From contig JAEYXX010000170.1 in the NCBI GenBank assembly GCA_023431055.1, positions 58,325 to 122,324 of the forward strand: 64,000 nucleotides of DNA, read 5' to 3'. The DNA is from Pseudomonadota bacterium. Lineage in GTDB: Bacteria > Pseudomonadota > Gammaproteobacteria > Pseudomonadales > Pseudomonadaceae. A program made the position numbers and the translations under genes. Shown here one piece after another: positions 63,324 through 64,000 of this stretch (position 1 is the first letter of the stretch; each line of letters starts with the position of its first letter). A model generated the notes under the pieces. The model made no database searches and was not told the origin of the DNA. It saw only the letters and a program-made list of their open reading frames with translations.

Positions 63324-64000
63324 ATGCCCACTGCCTTTCCCGAAGATTCCGTCGGCCTGGTCAGCCCCCAGGTGTTCCGTTTCAGCGAGCCATTGGCGCT
63401 CGCCTGCGGGCGCAGCCTGGCCGAGTACGAACTGGTCGTCGAAACCTATGGCGAACTGAACGCCGCACGCAGCAATGCGGTGCTGATCTGCCACGCCCTG
63501 TCCGGTCACCATCACGCCGCCGGTTACCACAGCCCGGATGACCGCAAACCCGGCTGGTGGGACAGCTGCATCGGCCCCAGCAAGCCGATCGACACCAACA
63601 AATTCTTCGTCGTCAGCCTCAACAACCTTGGTGGCTGCAACGGTTCCACCGGTCCGAGCAGCACCAATCCGGCGACCGGCAAGCCCTACGGCGCGGATTT
63701 TCCGGTGATGACCGTGGAAGACTGGGTACACAGCCAGGCACGCCTGGCCGATGTGCTCGGCATCGAGCAATGGGCGGCGGTGATCGGCGGCAGCCTCGGC
63801 GGCATGCAGGCCATGCAGTGGACCATCAGCTACCCCGAGCGCGTGCGTCACTGCCTGGCCATCGCCTCGGCGCCCAAGCTGTCGGCGCAGAACATTGCCT
63901 TCAACGAGGTGGCGCGCCAGGCGATTCTCACCGATCCGGAATTTCACGGTGGGCATTTCCAGGAACAGGGTGTGATCCCCAAGCGCGGGCTGATGCTGGC
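63324..64000 (+). CDS. metX: Homoserine O-acyltransferase MetX, cut by window end
   Basis: The first 225 residues are present. The alpha/beta-hydrolase fold shows the oxyanion region [28 protein letters not shown] and the nucleophile Ser in [13 protein letters not shown]. MetX activates homoserine in methionine synthesis; in Pseudomonas it is the succinyl-CoA-using type, but this cannot be decided here. metW is expected just beyond the window. The Asp and His of the triad lie outside. Confidence 0.95.
   Translation, partial: MPTAFPEDSVGLVSPQVFRFSEPLALACGRSLAEYELVVETYGELNAARSNAVLICHALSGHHHAAGYHSPDDRKPGWWDSCIGPSKPIDTNKFFVVSLNNLGGCNGSTGPSSTNPATGKPYGADFPVMTVEDWVHSQARLADVLGIEQWAAVIGGSLGGMQAMQWTISYPERVRHCLAIASAPKLSAQNIAFNEVARQAILTDPEFHGGHFQEQGVIPKRGLML

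Overview
The window is high-GC chromosomal DNA from a gammaproteobacterium that is almost certainly a Pseudomonas. The block glyA-soxBDAG-purU-fdhA with gbcA/gbcB, the order glnA-DUF4124-DUF4124-ntrB-ntrC, pilU-pilT-yggS-proC-yggT-yggU-metX, and creBCD are all gene orders I know from this genus. The lineage looks closer to the P. mendocina/oleovorans/alcaligenes group than to P. aeruginosa, but that is a judgement from memory, not a computation. No rRNA, tRNA, CRISPR array, prophage or complete insertion sequence was seen.

Layout. 1-587: the end of a DnaQ-like exonuclease, followed by a 140-bp MITE-like element. 884-6209: an iron cell-surface signalling unit (FecI-like sigma, FecR-like regulator, STN-containing TonB-dependent receptor) with a PepSY membrane protein. 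6297-11449: TrhP (tRNA hydroxylation), a VC_2705/DUF4212 sodium:solute symporter pair and two unknown envelope proteins. 11594-21964: the creBCD region, in which creD is separated from creBC by 6.6 kb of other genes. That interval carries an SOS-type operon (FAN1 nuclease plus a helicase with a RecB-like N-terminus), a small secreted repeat protein, a VOC protein, a DUF2569 protein and a small broken gene. 22209-27789: CBS protein, chemoreceptor, retropepsin-like periplasmic protein, HD-GYP phosphodiesterase and acyltransferase.

27943-42421 is a catabolic block that takes glycine betaine to glycine and serine. GbcAB demethylates betaine, SoxBDAG oxidises sarcosine, GlyA, PurU and FdhA handle the one-carbon units and formaldehyde, and a threonine aldolase interconverts threonine and glycine. 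42564-47629 holds translation and RNA-modification genes (RlmE, a SpoU methyltransferase, TypA, ThiI). 47959-53517 is nitrogen control (glnA, two DUF4124 proteins, ntrB, ntrC), with visible NtrC boxes and sigma-54 promoters. 54170-56268 is a second SOS-type operon: a radical-SAM protein and its TIGR03915 partner. 56234-64000 is the pilU/pilT, yggS-proC-yggT-yggU and metX region, with a dynamin-like GTPase placed before metX.

The most interesting content is DNA repair. Two unlinked operons, FAN1/helicase and radical SAM/TIGR03915, each have a LexA box of the form CTG-N10-CAG 14-17 bp before the start codon, and the second box is nearly ideal. Other points worth a look are the MITE that duplicated the exonuclease stop codon, a 0.5-kb array of DnaA-box-like degenerate repeats upstream of glyA, a 22-bp operator-like palindrome in the same region, and several families of REP-like palindromes in intergenic gaps.
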